A program made the position numbers and the translations under genes. Positions 43,072-51,798 of a stretch of DNA of 64,000 nt are shown one piece after another. Under the pieces are notes generated by a model. The model did not search any database. It was not told where the DNA came from and was given only the letters and a program-made list of their open reading frames with translations. Location: positions 186,001 through 250,000 of the forward strand of contig NZ_JACXAD010000001.1 of assembly GCF_014699115.1 (NCBI RefSeq), written 5' to 3'. This DNA comes from Hymenobacter montanus (GTDB lineage: Bacteria; Bacteroidota; Bacteroidia; Cytophagales; Hymenobacteraceae). Position 1 is the stretch's first letter. Every line of letters begins with the position of its first letter.

Positions 43072-44484
43072 TTAAAATATTTTTCCTGGATTCAAGATTC
43101 CGTGCGGGTCAAACACCTTTTTGATGCCGCGCATCAGGTCTAGGTTGGTATCCGGCAGGGCGATACCGATGTAGCCTTTCTGCACCAGGCCGATGCCGTG
43201 CTCGCCGGAGATGGTACCGCCGAGCCGCACGCACAACTCAAATATCTCGGTGATGGGCTGCCGCAGGCCCACGTTCCACATCTCGTCGTCGAGGTCGCCG
43301 CGAATGATGTTGACGTGCAGGTTACCGTCGCCGGCGTGGCCGTAACACACGCTCTTGAAGCCGTAACGGGCCCCGATTTCCTTCACTCCTTTCAGCAAAG
43401 CCGGCAGCTCGGCGCGAGGCACCACAGTGTCTTCCTCCTTATACACGGAATTGTAGCGCACCGAATTGCCGATGTTGCGGCGGATTTTCCACAGCTCCTC
43501 CTTTTGAGTGGCATTGTCGGCCAGGAGGATTTCGCCCACGTCGTAGTGCTCGAGCACACCGTACACCTGCTCGGCTTCCTTGTAGAGCTGGTCGAGGTCC
43601 TGGCCGTCGAGCTCAATCAGGAGGTGGGCCTGGATGTCGGCGGGCAGGGTGAGCGGGATATTCAGGTAGTTGGAAGACCAGGCAATGGCCTCGCGCTCCA
43701 TGAACTCCATCCCCGAGGGAATAATGCCGGCCCGGAATACGGCCGAAACCGCTTCGGCCGCCTGCTCTTCCCGCCGAAAAGGCACCAGCATCAGGATGTT
43801 CTGCTGCGGAAAGGGCAAAAGCCGGAACACTACCTGCGTAATAATGCCCAGCGTCCCCTCCGACCCGACCATGAGCTGGGTGAGGTTGTAGCCGGTGGAG
43901 TTCTTAAGGGTGTTGGCGGCCGTCCAGATAATGTCGCCGGTGGGCAGCACCACTTGCAGGTTCAGGACGTAGTCGCGGGTGGTGCCGTATTTCACGGCTT
44001 TGGGGCCGCCGCTGCTGTGGGCCAGGTTGCCGCCCAGGAAACAGCTGCCCTTGCTGGCGGGGTCGGGCGGGTAGAACAGGCCCACTTCCTTCACCGCGTT
44101 CTGAAAGGCCTCGTTTACCACGCCCGGCTCCACGGTGGCCTGTAGGTTACGCTCGTCAATCTGAATGATTTTATTGAGCCGCTCGGTGCTCAGCACCACG
44201 CCATTGTGAATGGGCAGGGCCCCGCCGCTGAGGCCCGTGCCGGCGCCCCGTGGCGTAACGGGGATGCGATGCTCGTGGCACAGGCGCATGATTTGGCTGA
44301 TTTCCTCAGCATTGGCCGGGCGCAACACCACATCGGGTGCAAAATGGAGGTCTTCGGTATGGTCGCGGCCGTAGTCGGCGTACGCGTCCGCTTCAGCGCG
44401 CTGGGCGGTGAGCACCTGCGTCGGGCCCACGATGGCCTCAAATGCGACAATTAATTCGGGAGTTAACGCGTTAAAATTCATCAT
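43072..44484 (-). CDS. FAD-linked oxidase, glycolate/D-lactate dehydrogenase (GlcD) type
   Basis: 470 residues from the ATGATG at 44,484. The FAD-binding PCMH domain shows PRGAGTGLSGGALPIHNGVV, with LGGNLAHSSGGPKAVKYGTT further on; the C-terminal FAD-oxidase domain ends with SGEHGIGLVQKGYI, LMRGIKKVFDPHGILNPGKI. The family oxidises 2-hydroxy acids such as D-lactate, glycolate or D-2-hydroxyglutarate. There is no FeS subunit neighbour. It is transcribed divergently from the NlpC/P60 gene with 42 bases between starts, so their promoters overlap. Confidence 0.88.
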   Translation of the reverse strand: MMNFNALTPELIVAFEAIVGPTQVLTAQRAEADAYADYGRDHTEDLHFAPDVVLRPANAEEISQIMRLCHEHRIPVTPRGAGTGLSGGALPIHNGVVLSTERLNKIIQIDERNLQATVEPGVVNEAFQNAVKEVGLFYPPDPASKGSCFLGGNLAHSSGGPKAVKYGTTRDYVLNLQVVLPTGDIIWTAANTLKNSTGYNLTQLMVGSEGTLGIITQVVFRLLPFPQQNILMLVPFRREEQAAEAVSAVFRAGIIPSGMEFMEREAIAWSSNYLNIPLTLPADIQAHLLIELDGQDLDQLYKEAEQVYGVLEHYDVGEILLADNATQKEELWKIRRNIGNSVRYNSVYKEEDTVVPRAELPALLKGVKEIGARYGFKSVCYGHAGDGNLHVNIIRGDLDDEMWNVGLRQPITEIFELCVRLGGTISGEHGIGLVQKGYIGIALPDTNLDLMRGIKKVFDPHGILNPGKIF

Positions 44485-44512
44485 GCGGATAAAGGAACTA
44501 AGCCGCACAAAC

Positions 44513-44520
44513 TATATTTG
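44513..44520 (+). promoter_or_regulatory. Bacteroidota -7 box TATATTTG directly before the NlpC/P60 gene
   Basis: TATATTTG ends 6 bases before the ATG at 44,527. The complementary strand reads CAAATATAGTTTG, so the divergent FAD oxidase may use overlapping elements. Confidence 0.55.
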
Positions 44521-44526
44521 CGGCCA

Positions 44527-45168
44527 ATGCGGACGGTGACAACGAAGATACTACCGGTGCTGCTGTTGGCTTTGCTCCTGCTCGCCGGCTGCCACCGCAA
44601 GCTCAATTATCGCGACGGCCAGTACCGCTCAGCCCGGGAGATGGTACGCCTGAAAAAGGGCGGCCGCTCCGTCGCGGTTAGCCCCCGGAGCAAAATCAAA
44701 ACCGTCAGCACCCTGCCCAGCGGCGAAAAAACCAAGGCAGTAACCGTAACCCGGCGCCCCCAGCGCACGGGCAGTGCCACAGGCACCCTGGCCTCGGTAA
44801 TCGAGGCCGCGCGCTCGTACCAGGGCACGCCCTACCTCTTCGGTGGTACCACGCGCCTGGGCCTGGACTGCTCGGGCCTCCTGCAGCTGTCATTCAGCGA
44901 GGCCGGCGTCAGCATCCCGCGCTCGTCTAACGAGCAAGCCGTGTGGGGCATTCCCATAAAGGTGACCGAGCTACAGCCGGGGGATTTGATTTTTTTCGGC
45001 GCCTCCCCCGGTAGCCAGACCATCACCCACGTGGGGCTAGTAACCGTGGTGGACGACGAAGGCGTGGACTTTATCCACGCTTCAACCTCGCTGGGGGTAG
45101 TAGAAAACAGCTTGGAGTCTGATTACTACCTGAGCCGTTTTATTCGGGCGGTGCGACCTCAACTGTGA
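44527..45168 (+). CDS. NlpC/P60 cell-wall hydrolase lipoprotein
   Basis: 213 residues. MRTVTTKILP, a leucine-rich core and LLAGC (Cys22) form a clear lipoprotein signal. After a basic linker the NlpC/P60 domain has GTPYLFGGTTRLGLDCSGLL with the catalytic Cys115, THVGLVTVV with His168 and FIHASTSLG with the third residue His184. These enzymes cleave D-glutamyl-diamino acid bonds in peptidoglycan stem peptides, in the periplasm. The ATG 9 bases into the longest frame is preferred because it gives the compact signal and a properly placed promoter box. Confidence 0.9.
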   Translation: MRTVTTKILPVLLLALLLLAGCHRKLNYRDGQYRSAREMVRLKKGGRSVAVSPRSKIKTVSTLPSGEKTKAVTVTRRPQRTGSATGTLASVIEAARSYQGTPYLFGGTTRLGLDCSGLLQLSFSEAGVSIPRSSNEQAVWGIPIKVTELQPGDLIFFGASPGSQTITHVGLVTVVDDEGVDFIHASTSLGVVENSLESDYYLSRFIRAVRPQL

Positions 45169-45179
45169 ACTTAGCCTAG

Positions 45180-45187
45180 TACCTTTG
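45180..45187 (+). promoter_or_regulatory. Bacteroidota -7 box TACCTTTG upstream of the TonB-dependent receptor
   Basis: TACCTTTG, a full consensus match, located 126 bases before the ATG at 45,314. It indicates a leader of about 120 bases. Confidence 0.55.
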
Positions 45188-45313
45188 CGGCGTGAAAAGA
45201 CCGGTGTGCGGATTCCAATAAATAATAAAGTTCTCGTAATGTCGCCCTCTATACGGCGGCTTACCTTTGTGCCGCCTTTTGACAAGCTCATTGTTTCCAC
45301 CAATCCCTTCTTT

Positions 45314-48300
45314 ATGAATCATTTACGTTTACGCCACTTGTTTCTGTTGGCGCTAATGCTCTTTACGGCCCGCTTAGGCTGGAGCCAGGGTGCCACCACA
45401 GCAGCCATGAGCGGGGTTATCACTGATAGCAAAGGGGAAGGGCTCCCTGGTGCCACGGTTATTGCCATCCACACCCCTACCAATACCCAATATGTAGCTC
45501 CAACCAACGCGGATGGGCGCTTCAATATCCAGAACATGCGCGTGGGTGGCCCTTACACGGTACGGGTGACTTTCGTGGGCTACAAGGATTTAGTGCGTGA
45601 GGGGTTGAATCTGACCCTGGGCCAAAACCTACGCTTCGATCAGAAGCTGAGCGACGCTGCTACGGAGCTGGGAGAAGTAGTGGTAAGTGGCCGTCAAGAC
45701 CCTGTAATGAACGCTGGCCGCACGGGTGCGGCTACTACCGTTCAGCGGGAAACCATTGAGCGACTGCCCACGCTGAACCGCTCACTGAATGATTTCACCC
45801 GTCTCACGCCGCAGGCCAACGGCCAAAGCTTCGGCGGCCGTAACTCGGGCTTCAACAACATTACCGTTGACGGGGCCATCTTCAACAACGCGTTCGGCTT
45901 ACAGTCGACGGTAGGTGGCCAGGCTAATGCTCAGCCTATTTCGCTGGACGCCATCGACCAGATTCAGGTGAGCATCGCCCCATTCGACGTGCGCCAAGGC
46001 TCCTTTACGGGTGCGGGTATTAACGTGGTAACTCGCTCGGGCTCTAACAAAGTATCGGCCTCTATCTACGACTTCTACCGCAATCAGAAACTAGTGGGCA
46101 GTAAAGTAGCCGACGTAAAGTCGGACTACCCAAAATTCAACCTGAACAATATTGGCTTTCGCGTAGGCGGCCCAATCATCAAAGACAAACTGTTCTTCTT
46201 CATCAACGGCGAATCGGAGCGCCGCAACGACCCGCCTACCAACAACTTCACCGCCAACCGCAACGAGGGGGTCACTCCCCCTGCTGGTGGCACTGTATCA
46301 AGTGCTTCGGGTACGGAACTCGATTTCCTCAGCAACTTCCTGCAACAGCAGTACGGCTATAATCCCGGCCCGTATGAAAATTACAATCTGAAGTCTAACA
46401 GCGACAAGGCCACGGTTAAGATTGACTGGAACATCAACAACAACCACCGCTTCAATATCAAGTACAACTACCTGAAGTCGTACGCTGACATTGCCCCGAG
46501 TACTTCCGGCGCCATCAACAACCAGCGCTCGCAGTCTCAGTTCGGTCTGCCTTTCTTTTCCTCTTACTACCGCATTAACAATAACTTGAACTCGATTATT
46601 GCCGAGCTCAACAGCACTCTTAATAATGGGAAGTACTCGAACAACCTGACGGCAGGCTATTCGGCATTCCGCGATTTCCGCGAAAGCAGCGGGGGCGTTT
46701 TCCCATTGGTCGATATTGGCACCTCGGTAGGACGGACCCCACTCGGGACTACCGGCATTACAGCATCGAACTCGCTGACTTCGTTTGGCTTCGAGCCCTT
46801 CTCGGCTTTCAACATTCTTAACTCAGATGTCTATCAGATAGGCGACAACTTTACGGCCTACCTCGGTAAGCATAACGTAACGGTGGGTACTTACAACGAG
46901 TACTATAAGTTCAAGAACGGCTTCTCGCCGAACTACTACGGCAACTACTCCTTCAACTCGCTCGAAGACTTTTACGCCTCGGCTGGCTTCAACTATACCC
47001 GCCCTAGCGCAAGCAACAATTTTACACCTTCGGTATCAACTTTGACCGGCGTTCGCCCCGGGCCCCAACGGTATAATCTTTCTTACTCGGCCTTACCCGG
47101 CGGCTTCCCCTTCGCCGAAATCTCCGCCGCCCAGTTGGGCCTGTATGTGCAGGATGAATGGTCGCCCTTCAGCAACTTGAGGGTAACCTATGGTATTCGG
47201 GCTGACCTCCCGTACCTGACTTCGGACCTGCAGCAAAATACCAACGTCGCGGCGCTCACTGGTTTCCGGGAGAACGTGCAAATCAACACGGGTAACACGC
47301 CCAAGAAAAGCGTGCTGTTCTCGCCCCGGGTTGGCTTCAACTGGGACGTGAACGACGACCGTAAAACTCAGCTCCGCGGCGGTACCGGCATCTTCACTGG
47401 CCGGGTTCCTTTCGTCTGGTTGTCGAACCAGGCCAGCAACAACGGTGTGCAATTTGGCTCCTATACTCTAACTGGATTCAGCGCGAACAATCCAGCCACC
47501 AATACTCCGGCGTATTTCAATCCTAACGTGGATGCCTACCGTCCGGAGAATGCAGGCCCCAACACCGCCTACAACATAGCCGTTACCGCCAGCGACTTCA
47601 AATTCCCGCAGGTATGGCGCACGAACGTAGCGGTTGACCAAGAACTACCCGGCGGTATTATTGCTACGCTGGAAGCCTTCTTCACGAGGGACATCAATGC
47701 TGTTTACCACCAGAACGTGAACCTGCCGGGCAGCGAAGCTACCCCCTACAACCGGGCCGCTGGTCCCGATAATCGCGCTATTTTCTATACCGTAAACAGC
47801 CCGGTAGTGATAACCAACGGCCTTGCGGCCACGACCCGGGTTAACCAGATTTATGGTCAAATTCCGGCTGCGCAGGGTGGAAACACCGCCGCCCGCCCCA
47901 ACATCAGCGACGCTATCCTGATGAGGAACACTAACAAAGGTTATTCCTACGCAGTAACTGCGCAATTGCAAAAAACTTTTGCTAGTGGTATATACGCCAG
48001 CGTAGCGTACACCTACTCGGATGCGCGCTCGGTAAACGATGGCGGCTCGATTGCCCAATCCATCTGGCGTGACCGGGCAGTTTCGGGCGACCCGAATGCC
48101 AATGTACTGAGCTACTCTAACTTCCTGCAACAGCATCGCGTTATCGCTTCGGCCTCTTACCGCCGCGAGTACTTGAACCACTTGGGCACTACGCTTTCGC
48201 TATTCTTCGAAGCAGCTCCGGCTGTAGTGAACAACACTAGCCGCTTCTCCTACGTGTATTCAGGCGACATGAACGGCGATGGTCAGACTTCGAACGACCT

Positions 48301-48829
48301 GATGTACATCCCCCGCAACCAGAGCGAAATCAACCTGCAGCCCATTACGCTCACTGCAGCGCAAGGTGGGGGCGTTTATTCGGCAGCAGAACAGTGGAAC
48401 GATCTAGACAACTACATCAGCCAGGACAGCTACCTCAGCAAGCACCGCGGTGAGTATGCTGAGCGTAACGGGGCCGTGCGCCCCTGGCAGAATCGTCTTG
48501 ATCTGCGCCTGTTGCAGGATGTCTTTACCAATCTTGGCGAAAACCGTAACACGCTGCAGTTAAGCCTTGATATCTTCAACATCGGCAACCTAATCAACAG
48601 CAACTGGGGTACGATCCAGACGCCAAATCGTGTCAATCCTCTAACATTTAACGGTTATAATGCGCAGGGACAGCCTGTGTTCGAATACCGTTACTTGGTT
48701 AACCCAGTAAGAAATGCCGATAACACCGTTACTCCCGGCACAAAACTCACCGATACTTTCCGCAATGATACGGGTGCTATTGGTTCTCGCTGGCAGGGAC
48801 AGATAGGCATCCGCTACCTCTTCAACTAA
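45314..48829 (+). CDS. TonB-dependent outer-membrane receptor, Oar-like
   Basis: 1171 residues from ATG 45,314, which starts a good signal peptide (MNHLRLRHLFLLALMLFTAR ending SQG); an upstream start would spoil it. A carboxypeptidase-regulatory-like beta domain follows (about 30-115: GVITDSKGEGLPGATVIAIH), then a plug with TTVQRETIERLPTLNRSLND and a large beta-barrel ending GIRYLFN. The Oar-like group imports substrates or handles outer-membrane and secretion tasks in Bacteroidota. No SusD partner lies downstream, unlike glycan-uptake loci. A long leader precedes it and a strong terminator follows. Confidence 0.92.
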   Translation: MNHLRLRHLFLLALMLFTARLGWSQGATTAAMSGVITDSKGEGLPGATVIAIHTPTNTQYVAPTNADGRFNIQNMRVGGPYTVRVTFVGYKDLVREGLNLTLGQNLRFDQKLSDAATELGEVVVSGRQDPVMNAGRTGAATTVQRETIERLPTLNRSLNDFTRLTPQANGQSFGGRNSGFNNITVDGAIFNNAFGLQSTVGGQANAQPISLDAIDQIQVSIAPFDVRQGSFTGAGINVVTRSGSNKVSASIYDFYRNQKLVGSKVADVKSDYPKFNLNNIGFRVGGPIIKDKLFFFINGESERRNDPPTNNFTANRNEGVTPPAGGTVSSASGTELDFLSNFLQQQYGYNPGPYENYNLKSNSDKATVKIDWNINNNHRFNIKYNYLKSYADIAPSTSGAINNQRSQSQFGLPFFSSYYRINNNLNSIIAELNSTLNNGKYSNNLTAGYSAFRDFRESSGGVFPLVDIGTSVGRTPLGTTGITASNSLTSFGFEPFSAFNILNSDVYQIGDNFTAYLGKHNVTVGTYNEYYKFKNGFSPNYYGNYSFNSLEDFYASAGFNYTRPSASNNFTPSVSTLTGVRPGPQRYNLSYSALPGGFPFAEISAAQLGLYVQDEWSPFSNLRVTYGIRADLPYLTSDLQQNTNVAALTGFRENVQINTGNTPKKSVLFSPRVGFNWDVNDDRKTQLRGGTGIFTGRVPFVWLSNQASNNGVQFGSYTLTGFSANNPATNTPAYFNPNVDAYRPENAGPNTAYNIAVTASDFKFPQVWRTNVAVDQELPGGIIATLEAFFTRDINAVYHQNVNLPGSEATPYNRAAGPDNRAIFYTVNSPVVITNGLAATTRVNQIYGQIPAAQGGNTAARPNISDAILMRNTNKGYSYAVTAQLQKTFASGIYASVAYTYSDARSVNDGGSIAQSIWRDRAVSGDPNANVLSYSNFLQQHRVIASASYRREYLNHLGTTLSLFFEAAPAVVNNTSRFSYVYSGDMNGDGQTSNDLMYIPRNQSEINLQPITLTAAQGGGVYSAAEQWNDLDNYISQDSYLSKHRGEYAERNGAVRPWQNRLDLRLLQDVFTNLGENRNTLQLSLDIFNIGNLINSNWGTIQTPNRVNPLTFNGYNAQGQPVFEYRYLVNPVRNADNTVTPGTKLTDTFRNDTGAIGSRWQGQIGIRYLFN

Positions 48830-48856
48830 GCTTTTTGGCTTAGGGTAGTTCATCAA

Positions 48857-48888
48857 GAGGGCAGGAAGCAATTCCTGCCCTCTTTTTT
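48857..48888 (+). terminator. Rho-independent terminator after the TonB-dependent receptor
   Basis: A perfect 11-bp stem (48,857-48,867 with 48,872-48,882) with a GCAA tetraloop followed by six T. Confidence 0.9.
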
Positions 48889-48943
48889 GTAACTGATTGC
48901 TTGACCCTTGCGCCATTCAGCAAGAAAAAACTACGTCTTGGGC

Positions 48944-48973
48944 TTGCCAAACCACCATTAAGCCGTACTTTTG
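48944..48973 (+). promoter_or_regulatory. Bacteroidota promoter (TTG, 19 bases, TACTTTTG) for tRNA-Ala
   Basis: TTG at 48,944-48,946 and TACTTTTG at 48,966-48,973 with 19 bases between, the consensus spacing in this phylum. The expected transcript start is about 35 bases before the mature tRNA. Confidence 0.65.
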
Positions 48974-49014
48974 TCAAACCAAAGCGCAATTGGCACGGCG
49001 GTAACATCCTAAAC

Positions 49015-49092
<78 letters not shown>

Positions 49093-49110
49093 GAGTTATG
49101 AACACAAACG

Positions 49111-49143
49111 AAAAGCCCGACCAAGCAATTGGCCGGGCTTTTT
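49111..49143 (+). terminator. Rho-independent terminator after tRNA-Ala
   Basis: Stem AAAAGCCCG-A-CCAA with TTGG-C-CGGGCTTTT (one A/C mismatch), GCAA loop, followed by T. It also lies at the 3' end of the convergent cysK gene and may serve both. Confidence 0.8.
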
Positions 49144-49163
49144 ATTTGGGGCTAGGGGCCGGG

Positions 49164-50087
49164 TTATACAAACAGGCCCTCTACCGACAGATAGCGCTCG
49201 CCGGTATCGTAGCAGAAGGTCAGGATGCGCCCCCCCTGGGGCACTTCGGGTAGCTTTTTGGCAACGGCGGCCAGCGAGGCGCCCGACGAGACGCCCACGA
49301 ACAGGCCTTCCTCGCGGGCCGCGCGGCGGGTCATCTCATAGGCCTCCTGCTGCGATACCTGGATGGTGCCGTCGAGGATGTTGGTATGCAGGTTTTCGGG
49401 GATGAAGCCGGCGCCAATACCCTGGATGGGGTGCGGCCCCGGGGCGCCACCGCTGATGACCGGCGAAGCCTCGGGCTCGACCGCGAAGGTCTTCATGCGG
49501 GGGAAAAGCGGCTTGAGCACTTCCGTAACGGCCGTGATGTGGCCGCCGGTGCCCACGCCCGTAATGTGGTAATCGAAACCCTCCGGGGCATCGCGCAGAA
49601 TTTCCTGGGCCGTGGTTTCGGCGTGAATGCGCGGGTTGGCGGGGTTGGAAAACTGCATGGGCATCCAGGCGCCGGGCGTGTTGGCCACGATTTCTCCCGC
49701 TTTTTCGATGGCTCCTTTCATGCCCTTCTCGCGGGGGGTGAGCTCGAGCTGGGCTCCGTAGGCCGCCATGAGGCGGCGGCGCTCGATGCTCATGCTCTCG
49801 GGCATGACGAGGACCAGCCGATACCCTTTGACGGCAGCCACCAAGGCCAGCCCGACGCCGGTGTTGCCGGAGGTGGGCTCCACGATGAGGCTATCTTTGG
49901 TGATGGTGCCATCCTGTTCGGCCTGCTCAATCATGCTGAGCGCGATCCGGTCTTTGATGGACCCGCCGGGGTTGGCACGCTCCAGCTTTACCCACACCTC
50001 CACATCGGGGCGGGTGGCAGCGAAGAGTCGATTGAGGCGCACCAGGGGCGTGTTGCCAATGGTATCAAGGATGCTGTTGGCTTTCAT
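49164..50087 (-). CDS. cysK: Cysteine synthase (O-acetylserine sulfhydrylase)
   Basis: 307 residues from the ATG of [20 protein letters not shown]; a longer frame adds 26 non-conserved residues. The PLP lysine is K45 in NPGGSIKDR, the phosphate/substrate loop is [11 protein letters not shown] and the glycine-rich [10 protein letters not shown] follows. It condenses O-acetylserine with sulfide to give cysteine. It is downstream of cysE by 134 bases on the same strand, so both steps of cysteine synthesis are together. CysM-type enzymes look similar; the EPTSGNTG motif fits CysK. Confidence 0.92.
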   Translation of the reverse strand: MKANSILDTIGNTPLVRLNRLFAATRPDVEVWVKLERANPGGSIKDRIALSMIEQAEQDGTITKDSLIVEPTSGNTGVGLALVAAVKGYRLVLVMPESMSIERRRLMAAYGAQLELTPREKGMKGAIEKAGEIVANTPGAWMPMQFSNPANPRIHAETTAQEILRDAPEGFDYHITGVGTGGHITAVTEVLKPLFPRMKTFAVEPEASPVISGGAPGPHPIQGIGAGFIPENLHTNILDGTIQVSQQEAYEMTRRAAREEGLFVGVSSGASLAAVAKKLPEVPQGGRILTFCYDTGERYLSVEGLFV

Positions 50088-50221
50088 CTTTACAATAAGG
50101 AATGAGAAGTAATGAGGCGAAATGAATGCGTAAGCTGGCCGGAAGGCTGGGAGCGAGCAGCGCAAGGCGGCTGAGCCCAGGCGATTAACTCAATCAGCCG
50201 CTCCTTTATTTGCTGAACAAA

Positions 50222-51055
50222 TCAAATAGAAAAAACCAACTCGGCGGCCGGGTCTACACTGCGGGAGATTTGAATGTGGGCGCGGTGGTAAACCCGGGAG
50301 TGCGACGGTACGCTTTCGGTCAGCCATACGTTGCCGCCGATGATGCTGTGGGCCCCGACCACCGTGCTGCCCCCCAGGATGGTAGCGCCCGCGTAAATCA
50401 CAACGTGGTCTTCAATGGTCGGGTGGCGCTTGGTACCCTGTAAGCCTTTGGTCACACTGAGCGCGCCCAGCGTGACGCCCTGATAAATTTGCACATCGGC
50501 GCCGATGATGGCGGTTTCGCCAATGACCAGGCCGGTGCCGTGGTCGATGCAAAAGGAGGAGCCAATTTGGGCGCCCGGATGAATGTCGATTCCAGTGCGC
50601 TGATGGGCATATTCGCTTAGCAGACGCGGCAGGCGCGGCAGCCCCCGCTGGTGCAGGGCGTGCGCAATCCGGTACAGGGCCGTGGCGTAGAACCCGGGAT
50701 AGGAACTCACGATTTCGCCCAGGCCCTGGGCGGCGGGGTCGCTGGCCAGAATGGCACTGGCGTCGCGCAACAGAGCCGCCCGCAGGGCGGGCAACTGGGC
50801 CGTAAACTCATCGGCGAGCGCGGTGGCCGACGCCGGTAAGGCCGGCACCAGCGCCAGCAGCTCGACCAGCTCGGCCCGAAAGTGATAGAGGTCGGCCGCT
50901 ACGGCGTCAGCCGTGGACAGAGGCCGCTCGGCCCGCTGCGGAAACAGGAGAGCCAGCAGCCCATCAGCCAAAGCGCAGAAGGCCGCGCCCGGCAAGGCAT
51001 CGGGCACGGAGGCGTGGACCAGGGCCAGCTCGGCAGCAAAAGAGTCAGGTAGCAC
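50222..51055 (-). CDS. cysE: Serine O-acetyltransferase
   Basis: 277 residues from a GTG. The N-terminal half is helical. The C-terminal half is a left-handed beta helix with HQRTGIDIHPGAQIGSSFCI, DHGTGLVIGETAIIGADVQI and YQGVTLGALSVTKGLQGTKR-HPTIED, which are the diagnostic CysE blocks with active-site Asp and His. It acetylates serine with acetyl-CoA, feeding CysK. It is the longer, epsC-like form of many Bacteroidota. There is no in-frame ATG near the start, so GTG is the best choice. Confidence 0.92.
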   Translation of the reverse strand: MLPDSFAAELALVHASVPDALPGAAFCALADGLLALLFPQRAERPLSTADAVAADLYHFRAELVELLALVPALPASATALADEFTAQLPALRAALLRDASAILASDPAAQGLGEIVSSYPGFYATALYRIAHALHQRGLPRLPRLLSEYAHQRTGIDIHPGAQIGSSFCIDHGTGLVIGETAIIGADVQIYQGVTLGALSVTKGLQGTKRHPTIEDHVVIYAGATILGGSTVVGAHSIIGGNVWLTESVPSHSRVYHRAHIQISRSVDPAAELVFSI

Positions 51056-51228
51056 AATAACAGAAAAAAGGAAGGTACAAAACCGGGGGCTTAACCGGCC
51101 AGCGGGGCGAAGGTTCTAATCAAGTCGGGCAACGGTTGGCGGGGTTCCGTCGTTTAGCCCAAGCGTTGGCTTCGTTAAGCAAAACCGACGCAAAAGATAC
51201 CCTTTCCTTCTTCCCCAACCAACATACC

Positions 51229-51570
51229 ATGTCGGATACCACCATCATCAAAGTCGATTCGCACCACTCGCCCAAGGGAGCTGATGGCGAAAAATACTTG
51301 GCCTCGGGCAAGCACGTGGCCATGCGCATGTGGGAAAACGAGCAGCCCGGCGAACCCAAAGCGCCCGCCACCCGACCCTACGAAACCGTGGGATTCGTGC
51401 TCAGTGGGCGGGCCGAACTGCATCTGGCTGGTCAGGTCGTTATTCTGGAGCCCGGCAACTCGTGGGTAGTACCCCAGGGGGCGGAGCATACTTATAAGAT
51501 TCTGGAGAGCTTCTCGGCCGTGGAGGCAACCTCGCCACCGTCGCAGGTGCACGGACGCGAGGGGAAGTAA
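51229..51570 (+). CDS. Small cupin-domain protein
   Basis: 113 residues from ATG 51,229. A single cupin barrel: TRPYETVGFVLSGRAELHLA, then VVILEPGNSWVVPQGAEHTY with the metal-type histidine and glutamate positions (E...H) partly kept. There is no signal peptide, so it is cytoplasmic. Such proteins bind small ligands or have simple enzymatic activity; no substrate can be named. It is divergent from cysE, with about 170 bases between. Confidence 0.7.
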   Translation: MSDTTIIKVDSHHSPKGADGEKYLASGKHVAMRMWENEQPGEPKAPATRPYETVGFVLSGRAELHLAGQVVILEPGNSWVVPQGAEHTYKILESFSAVEATSPPSQVHGREGK

Positions 51571-51582
51571 CCTAGCCCGGCC

Positions 51583-51592
51583 GGGGGTGAGG
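51583..51592 (+). repeat. GGGGGTGAGG intergenic element, copy 1
   Basis: The core GGGGGTGAGG just after the cupin stop, within CCGG-rich DNA. The same core occurs at 57,033-57,042 (minus) and 58,910-58,919 (plus). The rest of 51,571-51,798 shows no gene. Confidence 0.45.
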
Positions 51593-51798
51593 TGCCCCGG
51601 CGCTGGTTACACTCATAAACTGCTGTAAAAGATTTTCCGAACTGCTTCGACTTCGCGGACGCCAGATGAGCAGGACGTGCTGCTTATTTTCCGGATAGGC
51701 GCTAAGTACGTGTTCGCGCCCTCTTCCCTACTTTAATTGAGCTAGGGCCGCTGGTCACGAGCCATTAGGCATCTCCTGCCGGCTACTTTGAACGGCAC

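Noticed and set aside
43198..44145. 315-codon frame opposite the FAD oxidase gene
   Set aside because: Antisense shadow with no domain; the oxidase has full FAD-binding motifs.
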